Assembly (NCBI GenBank): GCA_030762175.1
Contig: CM060833.1
Span: 170,266,501 to 170,330,500, forward strand
From: Metallyticus violacea
Lineage: Eukaryota > Arthropoda > Insecta > Mantodea > Metallyticidae
Length of the DNA stretch: 64,000 nt
Reading direction: 5' to 3'
In this document: one piece after another, positions 44,850 to 56,208 of the stretch
How positions within the stretch are numbered: position 1 is the stretch's first letter
How the letters are laid out: the number at the start of each line of letters is the position of its first letter
Made by a program: the position numbers and the translations under genes
Notes under the pieces: generated by a model
Database searches by the model: none
The model's input: only the letters and a program-made list of their open reading frames with translations
Told to the model about the DNA's origin: nothing

Positions 44850-45114
44850 TGGGACCATATTTGTCATACTTGCCTTGTAGACCAAGATTGTGAGTTCAAT
44901 TCTGGCCAGGGTAGATGGATTTTTTGGGTGTAAAAAATTCTAAGTATGGCTTCCTTTAGAAGGTAAATAAAGCTGTTGGTCCTGTGTCATGCACGTAAAA
45001 TTTCAAGTCTGAAAAAAGAGGCCTCTGAGCAAAAGTTATTGGTTGTTTCATGCCTTGAACTGAATGGGATGCTGATGATCTGAGTTGTTAAAGAGCATCC
45101 TTAAATTAAACAAA
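44850..45114 (+). repeat. SINE family B, copy 3
   Basis: The head has CCAAGATTGTGAGTTCAATT and the body GTATGGCTTCCTTTAGAAGG and AAGAGGCCTCTGAGCAAAAG. The end reads GTTAAAGAGCATCCTTAAAT. The A box is decayed. Confidence 0.72.
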
Positions 45115-45659
45115 TACTATTACTACCATATTTTTGAGACAGAAACTCCAGAGAGGAAAAAATAAAAAAATAAAGGTGTGAAGATAACAAAATCAATGGC
45201 ATTGAAAAGTATGTATGCGTGCTTGTGTATGTATGTAGGTACCCTCATGTGTGCGTGTGTTAGTGTATGTGTGTTGGGGGGAAGGGTGTAATTATATATG
45301 ACAGTGGTAACAGAATATAAACTCCAGCATTTCTATGTTTTGTTATGCATGGCAGATTCTACCAACATTTCTGGAGTGTAAGCCTGAAGCTTGCTTTATT
45401 TCTCCTCCCTCTTCCCCTATCAAGTAGAAAGCCTTTGGTTGACAATTGCTTTTCTTATTTTAGGAAAAAAACTTGGTTATTTTTCCTTTGTATATTTACT
45501 GTAAAGCATGCACTATTGTAAATATTATAAAATAAATGGTGACCCTTATCATAGGGTTGAAAATGGTAAACTGAGAGTTTCATTCTTTAAACCTTAGGTA
45601 TTTTTATGTATATTTTTTTAAACCATAAGTGGTACAAAAGTAGTAAACTGTTGCTTTTT

Positions 45660-47590
45660 ATATACAATATGTTCTGAAAAAAGTTCCAATATTTACAGAG
45701 GCAGTAGTGTAGAACAAAACAAGAAAAAAGTTCCTATAAACTTGGCTCCTGGAATCAATATCTTCTGTTTTGGTCTTATGTTTGTAAGAGCACATATCTT
45801 TCTACTGAGTACTTTGGCAAGAAATAAATGAAACATTGTACAAAAGGTTACAAAGAGATAATATGGAACAAAACAAGAAAGAAAGTTCCTATAACCATTG
45901 GTTATAAACTTAATATCTTCTTAGTTATGGTCTTATTTTTTAAGAACGCCATATCTTCTACATACTCCTAGCTTTTTGGCCAGAATCAAATGAGGAAACA
46001 TTGTAGTGCTAAATTGGTGCAGGTGTTGTAATGCTGCAGTACTGTACTGTGTGTTCTGTTTAACAATTTTTGTGCTGCTTTGGCCTCAGCATATTTATGT
46101 AGTGTATGGACATGTAATGGAGGTCTATTATTCAACACAGATAGATATGATTTTCTACTATGTGCAAGCAAATAAAGCAATTTGCAGGCATGTAACCTAT
46201 ATTAAATAAATTGTACTTACGAAGCTGTAGACAATGGAGTGGTAATATATACTACACTTATATATTCAACTTGTTTACACTAAACTCCACTTAATTAATT
46301 AGTTTTATTTAACTTATATGCTGAAAAATATCCAGTATGCTTATTGCATCTGTAAAGATCTTTAGTACTCTGTCTCAGCAACTTTCAGAAACCGGATCCT
46401 CATGCACCTTGAACAACAAATCGTGGCAGACATTGAACAGTTTGGACACCTGATATGAAACATTGAGCATTAGAACATAAGGATGAGTGTAAAAGGACTA
46501 GCTGGAGATGAAAGTGTTAACTAAATCTGTTGTCTGGACAGTCTTCCATGAACAGTTGCTCTATCTGTATATGTGCAGGGAGTCCAAGCTCTAATGTCAC
46601 ACAATTGACCCAATAGATTGCAATTCTGCCAGTAGTTTCTCCAACTCAGGATTTGCAATTCACAATAAAGTTTTGCATACAGATAGGTAGGATTCATGAG
46701 AGTAAATTTTCATAATACCCTGATGCAAATCCACATACACTTGAAGAGAGAAGGCATCAGCAGAAATTTATTATCAACATATGGGCAGGCATTCATGGGG
46801 ATTGATAAGTCCCTACATTCTACGCAACAACTACCGTCACTTTCTCGAAACCAATTACCTATCTTTCTGGAGAATGTGCCATTACATGAATGGCTGCAAA
46901 TGCAAATTTGGTACATGCCTGATGGAGCACCAACCCATTTTTATCATAGGGTTAGGTGACGTGCAACACAAGTCTTTCATGAGCAGTGGATTGGCATGCT
47001 CATTCTCCTGATCTTAATCCTCTAGCTTTTGGCTTTGGGAACATTTAAAGGACATGGTGTATGTAGTTCCCATAAATGATGTGTATACGCTACAAGAACA
47101 CGTATGCAATGCCTCTGCTGCAATCCAACAAGAACCAGGGATATTCCAAAGATTGCAAGATTCCTTCCAACATAGGGTGAAAGATTGCATTATCTGATGG
47201 TGGTCATATCGAGGATATGTTGTGACAGGTATATTAAAGGTAGTGGTAATAATAGTGGTGGTAAACAATACAGCAGTAGGCCATAACTTGGAAAATTTAA
47301 ATTACAACCAATGATTATAGGAACTTTTTTTCATTGTTTTTTTACATACTACCTCCTCTGTAACCTTTTGTACAATGTTCCCCTATTTGTTTTTTGCCAA
47401 AGAGCTTGGAGTAGTAAAATAATTTATCTGAAGCTTTTTTCTTTTAGTAGCATAGTTAGTCTAACTCTTACAAAATAATACCGTAACTCAGAATATATTG
47501 ATTTTTAACATCCATATTTATAGGAACTTTTTTCCTTTGTTCCACATCACTGTCTCTGAGTATTGCAACCCTTTTCAAGGGTACCCTGTA
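45660..47590 (+). mobile_element. DDE transposon relic with about 250-bp terminal inverted repeats
   Basis: The left arm (45660-45910) and the right arm (47293-47590) are inverted copies. Both contain CATTGTACAAAAGGTTACA, AAAAAGTTCCTATAA (twice per arm) and GAACAAA. Between them, on the + strand, are NPHTLEERRHQQKFIINIWA-GIHGD (46732-46800) and LPIFLENVPLHEWLQMQIWY. PDGAPTHF follows, matching the second-Asp block of insect Tc1/mariner-like DDE transposases. Degraded WIG and C-terminal parts follow to about 47200. A piece of PLE terminal repeat (46210-46295) lies inside the left half. Confidence 0.75.
46210..46295 (+). repeat. PLE terminal-repeat fragment inside the DDE element
   Basis: GCTGTAGACAATGGAGTGG and the following TTCAACTTGTTTACACTAAA match the terminal repeat at 24797-24900 on the + strand. 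Confidence 0.65.
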
Positions 47591-48744
47591 TAAGGTTTTG
47601 AAAAAATATAATAGTAACAATTGCCACATTGCATTAGTAACAAGTGAAGTTGCATTAGCTAGAGTGAAAGCATACCTATTCAACACACCCAGTATTAGTA
47701 TTACAGGGCTTACAGGTAGACGCATATGAAGATGTGGAGTAATGGTGTTGAAGATAGTTTTCTAAATCTGAATGATGAGCATGAATATAAAATGAGATGT
47801 TGCAAGGAAAGTTAAAGAATGTCATCAGTAAAGCTTGGACACCATTGCCAATGTTGAGGAGTATGATAAGTGTACTCAAATATGTAGGGAGAGAGAAAAT
47901 TACAGTTCACTGCTCGGTGTGTGGAGAATTATAAGAAAGCAGCTTATTTTATTTTTGATTGAAATGAATGAATAGTGTTTAGGGTTTTTTAATCTTTGTT
48001 TACAATTGTGCACTGCTTATATCTGCCGAAACTTTGTACTTGGCAGCTACCTGTTCAGTTGGCATTACTGTAGATTAACAAATAAGGAATGCTACACCTT
48101 TTGAACCAATCACAAAGTATTAGTGGTCAATCAGTTATAATCTGAAAGCTGCTGTGTTGCCAGTTTTACTAATTGTGTGAGCAGATGATTTCTATCATAT
48201 GTTTGCAGTTGAGTTACTGTGATTAATTGAACTGGTTAATTTGTGAAAATGTACTAAAGAAGTCCTTTGAGTTATATTAAATTTGTTTACCAATAATATC
48301 TCTATGTAAACAGTCAACAATTTCAATTCACTACCTACCGTACCTTGGTGTCCTGCTCATCAGTGATTAAACAGGTCATCTTATAGAGTGATACTAATCT
48401 TTTATATGAAAATTTTACCTACTTACAATCTCGTCGTTGTCTCAAGTTTGTTCTTTAATATAGTTACATTACATTGTAACTGCGTGGATATAGTAGTAGT
48501 ATTTGGTTACAGATACTCTTATGCATCTATAAATAATTCTTCTCTTCTCATTTGGCCCTACAGCCCATGGTAAGCCATGACCTGCCACAGCTACCTCTGC
48601 TTCCTCAATCTCCATCTTACGACTTCATTAATAGAGGGCTATATTGCAGGGGCATGTGATCAGTATACTGGCACCCTTCTGGTTGCCTAATCATACAGCT
48701 TTTGTGATCGAAGAACGTCATCTCTACATCAGGCAGCTTCCCAC

Positions 48745-48946
48745 TCTTTTTAATATCTCAGGTCTTCAGCATCCTCAACTCAGGGTGTGAAATGGCAATT
48801 AATTTTGCCCTTAAGCCTCTTCTTTCAGCTTCAAGGTCTTTTGCTTGCACGGGATCCATACTTAGGCATTTTTACATCCGAAAAAATCCTTCAGTCCTGG
48901 TCGGGAGTGAACCTGCAATCTTGGTTCTGCAAGGATTGTGTGGACA
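48745..48946 (-). repeat. SINE family B, copy 4
   Basis: It shares AAGCCTCTTCTTTCAG, ATACTTAGGCATTTTTACAT and GTGAACCTGCAATCTTGG with the other copies, with several small gaps. Confidence 0.68.
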
Positions 48947-49324
48947 TTGATGATGGTGTAATAATGGTAACAAAGTGTATCAATGACAAATATGCAGATA
49001 TTGCAGATATTGTAGAAATTATAATACAAAGGGATGATAAATTATATCTTTACCACTCCCGGAGTTGTGCCTTCAGCATTCTGAAATACTATAAGTATTA
49101 CTGCCAAAAGATGTAGAAGAAATAAAGCCATCTCTTGGTAAAAATCTGTTTCTGATATCTCTCAATGACTAAAGACATTTTTAGACAAAATACTAGAGCA
49201 AGCATTGCTGTTTAGCAAACAGAAGGATAACTTTACATTCTTGTTTTTTAAAGAAGACTTCATGAAATTGATTGGTGTTTTACTAATTAGTTGGTATCAA
49301 TTATTACTTAAAATGTATTAGGAC

Positions 49325-49560
49325 GCAGTCCCTGATTGTAATGTTAAAATGATATATTGGGAAGGGATTATTTTAAAGAAGGAAACATTCCAAGTTTTAG
49401 GGTACCTCCCTGGCATTTGCGATTTATGAGGACTAAGGAAAACCTGGAAAAAACCTTGATCAGGGAGAATGGTCCTGGCAGGATTCAAACCCCAGTCCTC
49501 CCGTTCATGAGTCTGTGCCTTAACAACTTTGACCACCTGTGGCGGTTGGAACAGATTCCA
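49325..49560 (-). repeat. SINE family A, near full-length inverted copy
   Basis: On the - strand, the head GGTCAAAGTTGTTAAGGCAC and B box GGGGTTTGAATCC precede GGTTTTTTCCAGGTTTTCCT and AATATATCATTTTA. The last is shared with the copy at 10234-10508. Confidence 0.76.
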
Positions 49561-50582
49561 AATGATTAAAAAAAAAAAAATCTATACTCCAATGACAACA
49601 GCATAAATACTACAAAGAAAGACTTTATATGATTTAGTCAAATTCCTGATGAAGTCCAGAGTGTTTTGTGAGAAATTTACAGTTGATGAAAGGATTTATA
49701 CTACATTTATTGGAAGTTTGTGAAGGGAAAATTAGTAGCATTTGGAAATTCTGTATGCTGTGTAGACATGATGGGTATCAATTCAAATGTTACTATACTA
49801 GGGGACAGGAAGAGAAGAATAATGAACCTCTTTCTTTTAGGGATGTAGAAACCGTACATTATTGTTAAATAGTTAAACCAGCAGTTTTTATGGATTCTTT
49901 TTTTTTTTCATTCTATAATCTAGCAGTAAGGAGGAAAAAAGGATGCAAGTTATTAAGAGTACATCAAATTGAAAAATGTCTATTTGAGTGTCCTTCAACA
50001 TGAAAATGAGAAAGAGAGGAACTATTGACAATGAAGTTGGTACTGTGCGTTAAATGGTGATAAAGTCATGATGGATATAACCAACTTTGAATCTTTAAAA
50101 TTGTAAACATAATTTTCAGTGATAAACCAAAGGTTCAGGAATAAGTTCTGATCCCAGAATGCATAAAGACATACAAGTATAAGAATGGAGTTTATTTGGT
50201 TCTTTAAAATCTACCTACAGAACTAATATTCAAGTAAAGAATAAATGAAGAAAGTGGTATTATTGATATATTGGACACCATGTTGGTAATTTCCTGGAAA
50301 CACTTTACAAATGCTGGCCTGGAACCCATGATCTACTGATTTTTGCAGAGAATATATGATTCACATTTATACACCACTTTGTGTTAAATTGCAGGTTGGT
50401 TACCTTTCTGCTGAAGACCAAGAATCAGTCCAGAGTCAAAGTGCAAGTGTCTGGCAGATCTATAATTTGATAGCATTGGACATTTGATTGCTAAAAATTC
50501 TACAAGAAAATAATTTTGGCATGGATATTCTTATCACAAGTGTAAAGAAAATCTGAAAAAAAAGAATAGTGACATAGTTTAT

Positions 50583-50850
50583 AATGTTGTACTTATGAAG
50601 CTATTGACATTGGAGTGGTAATATATCCTAAACTTAGGTATTCATTTTTTTTAACTCAGCAATTTCCTACTTTAACCAACAGAGGCCACCACAGAAACAT
50701 TCTGGTGTCCAGCCATCATTTCCAGTAACAGCAGTTTGGTGAGCAACTGAAGATAGGAGAGATTTTCCCGAAACATGCCTTACTTTTATGTAAGTAAATG
50801 GAGTTTAGTGTTAAAAAAAAATGAAAACCTAAGTTTAGGATATAGTGTAT
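50583..50850 (+). repeat. Solo PLE terminal repeat
   Basis: It starts with GTACTTATGAAGCTATTGAC and is flanked by inverted pieces: TATCCTAAACTTAGGTATTC at 50625 and AACCTAAGTTTAGGATA near 50830. Inside are CAACTGAAGATAGGAG and CCCGAAACATGCC, then TATGTAAGTAAATGGAGTTT as in the copy at 24797-24966. No element body is attached. Confidence 0.72.
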
Positions 50851-52593
50851 AATGATACTAAAACTATACATAGTAGTAATGGTCTGTAGATTTTCTCTGA
50901 GGTATATTATTTTGTTAAATGAGTGTTAACTAATGTATCTAATTGAGTTTATCTTGAAATTTTGTAAATAAAAGTTATTTATTAACTGGAATTTGTACAG
51001 TAAAGCAAATTATATATTTAAATTATTGTATGCCTATGAAACATGTTCTAAATATAAACAAGTGAAGCCACAAGAGTTGACCTCAGTCATAATAATAATT
51101 TAATTAAATAAATGTTAGTTTGTATTACGAGTCATAATGGCTCAAACAATAATTTGGTTAATTTTTTCAAGAAGAAAAAACTTATGTTATATATTTTAAT
51201 TTTAATTACATGACATGTATAATATGCCTGTTCATTCTTTAATAAAAGAGGAAAATACCATTATGAAAAGCACTGGCATCCACTGTCAATTCACATTAAC
51301 AAATTAAGGTCATTCCCACTATCTCTATTTTCAAAGATTCATGTAATTAAAATTGTCCACCATGACAGGATTGAGATTTATCCTTTTTAATTGTTGAGTT
51401 ATGATATGACTCTGGCTGATTTAAGCTTATCAGGAAAGATCCCTGATCGTAGTGAGCCATTATACTCACTGACTATTGGCTAAACTATGTGTAAAGTTTT
51501 ATTGACTGCATCATAAATTCATCAATGATTTTCAAGGAATAATTTTTTAAATTCTGAATAATTTATTTATAATTTCATTTACTATAACACAGGTTAAAAT
51601 TTAAAACCATTGAATTTATGTTCTTTAATGTAAAAGTAGAAGTATGGTAGGGCAGAGATACAGTAAATTTCACCTGAATTTTTAAGTTTGAGAAGTCACT
51701 GCAGATCTCTAATGTTCAAATACCTTCTTACTATGTAACCTTTCCATTGACGAACAATTAAAAGTTTTGTGTTTGTAGGCTAGTATACAGTCTAATTTCA
51801 AATTTTAGTATTTGTTGTTTAGCTTTCACCTTATTTTGAGTAATTAATGTTATTTTTTATTTTACATAATTTTTGTAATGTTTTCACATTAAATGTGTAG
51901 ATGTTTTACTGTTGGGTATGTAGTATGTTAGGAATTCATAGCAATTTGTATGCAACAGAATGATATATTATAATCTAATTATCCCAGACTAGTGTTTTTA
52001 ACCTCGATATTGCTTATGCTTTACTGAAACCTTATAATTTTCTGACATAGTTGCAACTTGATGTATCTGATTGTAAGCAGTTTTTGGCTTGAAGATCAAA
52101 TATTCAAGTAGAGACCAAATGCTAATCTACATGTATTCAGTGGATAAAAAAAAAAACTATGTTAAAAGTCAATGCTAATAATGACTTTTCTTTTTTGTTT
52201 GTTATTTTTAAAAGTGTTAACGAGAATTCCCAACTTAAAAGCAATACCATCATTACCATCTTGGGACCTGTAAATGCCAATACTTAATGATTCAGTAGGC
52301 AACATCTCAAACTGTTTTTTCCCCATTTAGATAAGCAGTCTGCTTATATGTTAAATTGTTATTCACAACAAGAGCTGCATTTCAATTTCTGACTCAAAAT
52401 GAAGAACTGTCTCACCTGATTTAAGCCAGTGTTCATTTGATATAGAGTATATAAAGGTGTAAAACTGTTCAGTATTATTGTAGATTTTATTTAGCAGAAT
52501 GTAAATGATGTAAAAGACACTTTAGTGCTTAACTTGTTATATTTCTTACCTTAACACAGCAAAACATTCAACAGTTGGTTTCTTTGAAACTTG
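50851..52593. other. Intergenic AT-rich sequence, nothing recognised
   Basis: No open frame of interest and no repeat shared with the rest of the window that I could see. Confidence 0.4.
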
Positions 52594-52620
52594 AATGCAC
52601 ATCCCAGAAGGATGTGCATT
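52594..52620. repeat. Perfect 11-bp inverted repeat
   Basis: AATGCACATCC and GGATGTGCATT are separated by CAGAA. No U-run or neighbouring gene gives it a role. Confidence 0.8.
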
Positions 52621-52999
52621 TTGAAGGATTCTGTGTTTGAGGAAAGGGACACTATTGGTAGGAGTAAGATTTCCCCATCCCATTCTGTGCTATTGTAGAT
52701 ACATTTTCTTGCTTGCTTACTTGTTGACCTTGCTGATTGTCACAGTTATAGCTCAGTTGCTCCTGAGGGTTTATTGTGTTGTTTGTTTATTAATTTGACA
52801 GTATGCACAAAGCATGTTATACCTCATTTGTTAACGACACAGTGTACCTTTATATACAACTAATAATTATGTGTTGGCTCATTGATGAAAGAGTCACAGG
52901 ACCAATTATTTTAGCATACAGTTGATTGCGTTACTTATATGAACACCACATTAACACCCTTTTTTCAGAAAATTAACTGAGGAAGCATGATTATGCATT

Positions 53000-53320
53000 T
53001 TTTTTTCAACAGGGCTCTGCCATTGCTCATATTGCAAATAATTCCATGAGAGCAATTCATAATGTGTTTCCATGAGACAGAGTTATTAGTAGGGATTTGT
53101 GGCCCCTTGGCCCCCTGATTTAACAGCCTGCGATGATTATCTCTGGGGCAAATGAAATAATTCTGTGCACAAGACGAACCCGCACACCATACAAGAACTC
53201 AAAGATAATATTCGATAGAAAATTGTCCGGATTTATCAAAATGAACTAAAACGATGATGAATAATTTCATAAAGGAATGCCAGAAATATGTGGAGAATGA
53301 ATTGATTTGCGTATTGTTGT
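53000..53320 (+). mobile_element. DDE transposase relic, FQQDGATAHTA type
   Basis: The + translation reads FQQGSAIAHIANNSMRAIHN, RVISRDLWPLGPLI and NEIILCTRRTRTPYKNSK. This follows the FQQDGATAHTA..SM..I, RVISR..WPPRSPDLT and TI.ELK blocks of insect DDE transposases. The second-Asp codon now reads Gly-Ser, so the catalytic triad is broken. Only the C-terminal third is present. Confidence 0.72.
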
Positions 53321-53366
53321 ATGGCTGGTTTGTTTTATTGTTTTATCCTCCCCCTAATCACCTAGA

Positions 53367-53402
53367 GTTGGCCGGCTAACCGGCCAACGAGCAGCGTGCT
53401 CG
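53367..53402. repeat. Two adjacent GC-rich inverted repeats
   Basis: GTTGGCCGG-CTAA-CCGGCCAAC (53367-53388) abuts CGAGCA-GCG-TGCTCG (53388-53402). This is strikingly GC-rich for this AT-rich region. Confidence 0.8.
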
Positions 53403-53489
53403 CCCAAAGGCAAAACATTCCGGAGGGAAACAAAATTGATCACATCAAAATGATTACCTCAAATTGTGTCCTTTATGCTTGCTTTAAAA

Positions 53490-55690
53490 TGCATATAATT
53501 CTGTAATTTCGTCAATTACGAGAAATAATGTTGTTTTCATCCATGAAAATTGCATGAGTTCGCCCAACAGGGAAGAAAAGAATCGTTCTGCAAATAATGG
53601 GAAAACATGAAATTGAAACGTAATGGATATATTTGTTTCAGCTGGCTCTGCAGCTTTGGGAGCGCTATTCAATCACGGCGTTGGAGTGGAGTGTAAGGGA
53701 TAACTAATTTTTCATCAGCAGCAAACTCTTCTTGAGCATAATACTGTGCATTCGTTCTTGGGTGCGGGATATGCCCCAGCAGAACTGTGCGTATGAATCG
53801 GGGTTAGGGAACTTGTTCCCGTACCATAGTTGCAGTTTACAAGTTTCGAGGAAAACCCTTCAGTCATTGGAGGGCTATATAATGATGGCCAGCTCAGTCG
53901 TAGAAATTAAAGAATCGAAATTGTTTTATATGAAGTATCATCGTGGTTTGTGAAAGGAGGGTAATTGGGTTTCCGGGGACGACAAGATGCTTTTTTGTTG
54001 AAGTACCAGACCGGAAGGCTGTTTGAAGCATTTAGTTTGACAGTTTCATAGCAACAAATCATATTCCACCTGTACTTTTTCACCCAATTGCTTTAGGAAC
54101 CATTAAATATTTTCACTAAAGAATAGTGGTCCATTGAACCAGGACCTACAGTGTACCCATTTTCATTGCTTGTGTGCTTTTATAACAGTTTCCGCTTATA
54201 TGTTTTTGATTTTGGTGCTTGTGTGTGCTTCTATGGGTTTGCGGCTATTAACCGCAACGGCGACATCTTGATTCATCATGCGCTCTTACGCCATGTCATT
54301 CGGTAACACTATTGTTGCACAACTTCCGTTATAAAATGAGAAAAACGCACGGTTTGACTTTGATACGCAATCCACGCACCCCCTAGTGTTAAGCTCTGGG
54401 AAACATAACAAATGAATAAAGTGTCGTATGTTAAAAAATTAACCGCTCTCTGTTCCTAACTTTAACAGAATGCATGAATAAGTTCATAGATGCCCAATCT
54501 GAACCAGTATTATTTTGCTTGTAGGTAGTCCTTTCCATGCCCTATTAAATCATTCGGAGCATAGCCTCGCTTATATTTAGAATGTTATATCATACGACAT
54601 ACTGTATTCATCTTATTTGGAACCTTGGCATTCAAGTGTAAAATGAAAATTCATACATTGCAATAAACATCTGCACCATTTGCATTTTAGAATATAGAGC
54701 ACTTTATTCCAGAGATTGTAACCTATGGTGTTCTAGTGTTAGAATGAGGAATTGTGGGGGTGAAACTGCTGGAATCAAGTGAGAGTGTATGTTCATGTAG
54801 CGGAAAATGGAAAGCATGCGAGAAATGTTACGAAATTCCAGAAAAAAAAAGTATTAGGTGAGTCACAGCAATATGTTCGCTGTGTGTGCATTATTCTGCC
54901 AAACTGAACAAGTGGGTGCGAAGTGTTATTCTGTCTTACGGTGTGTGTGGAAGTAAATTACATGCAAACTAATTGTACGCACTGTTATGTATGTGTACAC
55001 GTTTAAGGCAAATTGTATTCTTTATGTTTTTAAATTCTGTAATTGTATAATTTCGTCAATTGCAGGAAATACTTGTTTTCAGCCATGGAAGTCGCACGAG
55101 GTCGTCCAGCAGGGAGGAAAAGAATAGACCTGTATGTTGTGGGAAGACATGAAATTTGGGCGCAATGGCTAAATCTGTTTCAAATGGCTGTGACATTTCC
55201 AGAGATGATTCAATCACGGTGTGGAGTGGCAGGCAGCAAGGAAGTTAATTAAAAACGAATACAAATGCACTACTTGCCATGTTGCAATGCCCCTTATTCA
55301 TTGTTCTGTATGGGATGATCAATACACGTGGCATTGCAAAATGTACCACCCGTGAAGCAACAAATTGTATTCCAGAAGGCCACTTTCACCTTTCACAAAG
55401 CTCCTTTAGCAGCCATCGAATATGAGTTACTAGTCTAAAGTTCACAAACCCATGACCCACAGTTTATTCCACAAGGTCACCTTCACCTTTTAACGCAATC
55501 GCGGCAACCACAGAGTTTGGATTTTGTGATTGTGTTTAGCTTCCTGCGTTAAAATTTTAGGAAAACACGTGCTTCCGTTTTGCCACTTCCGCTAAAAAAT
55601 TAAAGAAAACACGTGATTTCATTCCCGTGGTACTCGTACAAAACCCACGCACCCCCTAGTGTTCGCTCTGTTAAACACTTAACCCCTGGA
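53490..55690 (+). repeat. Diverged direct duplication, about 1.5 kb period
   Basis: The segment 53500-53700 resembles 55050-55240. Shared pieces include TAATTTCGTCAATT, CAGGGA.GAAAAGAAT, GGAAA/GACATGAAATT, ATTCAATCACGG and GGAGTGG. The marker CCACGCACCCCCTAGTGTT occurs at about 54372 and 55646. The intervening parts are less alike. No protein family is recognisable in either copy. Confidence 0.6.
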
Positions 55691-56134
55691 ATGAAATGCC
55701 GTATATTCAAACATTACCCGTGATCGTATAATCGCTTAAATGCGTTGTGGTTGCAATAGGTTAAAACTCAGAATCAAATGCTCATCACAGCTATGTTACT
55801 ACTATGTCAAAAATGTTTTCTTCTTTCACCTTGCATTTACATTTACTTTTTCAAATACTTTATAATATTTTTATACTAAATTAGCAACAAATTGTACTTG
55901 TGCAGTAAAAGAAAATTTGGGTAAATAACATATTAACTTTATTGGCACGATTCGTACATACAGGAAATATTGTACATAAAAGAAGTACATAATAATTCAG
56001 CATTGGTATATACATCATACACTAACTACACCATCGACTGCACATCAACTACCATCCATCATGTTCACCAGACCTGGGGGGAAAAAGAACAGACATTTAT
56101 TTACATACTTCTATTTTTGCTTTCTTGTCTATGT

Positions 56135-56208
56135 GGCCCGTTAGCTCAGTTGGTTAGAGCGTCGTGCTAATAACGCGAAGATTGTGGATTCGATCCCCCC
56201 ACGGGCAT
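56135..56208 (+). tRNA. tRNA-Ile(AAT)-like gene, probably degenerate
   Basis: The acceptor strand GGCCCGT, D arm TAGCTCAGTTGGTTAGAGC and anticodon arm TCGTG-CTAATAA-CGCGA agree exactly with eukaryotic tRNA-Ile(AAT). The T arm (GTGGA-TTCGATC-CCCCC) has two mismatches, the first acceptor pair is G-A, and the discriminator is T instead of A. It may be a recent pseudogene or a poorly functional copy. A short T-rich run follows after a few bases. Confidence 0.7.

Noticed and set aside
55043..55252. 69-residue frame starting MEVARGRPAGRKR as a gene
   Set aside because: The duplicated block at 53.5 kb has stops in the corresponding frame, and no family is recognised. Treated as part of the repeat.
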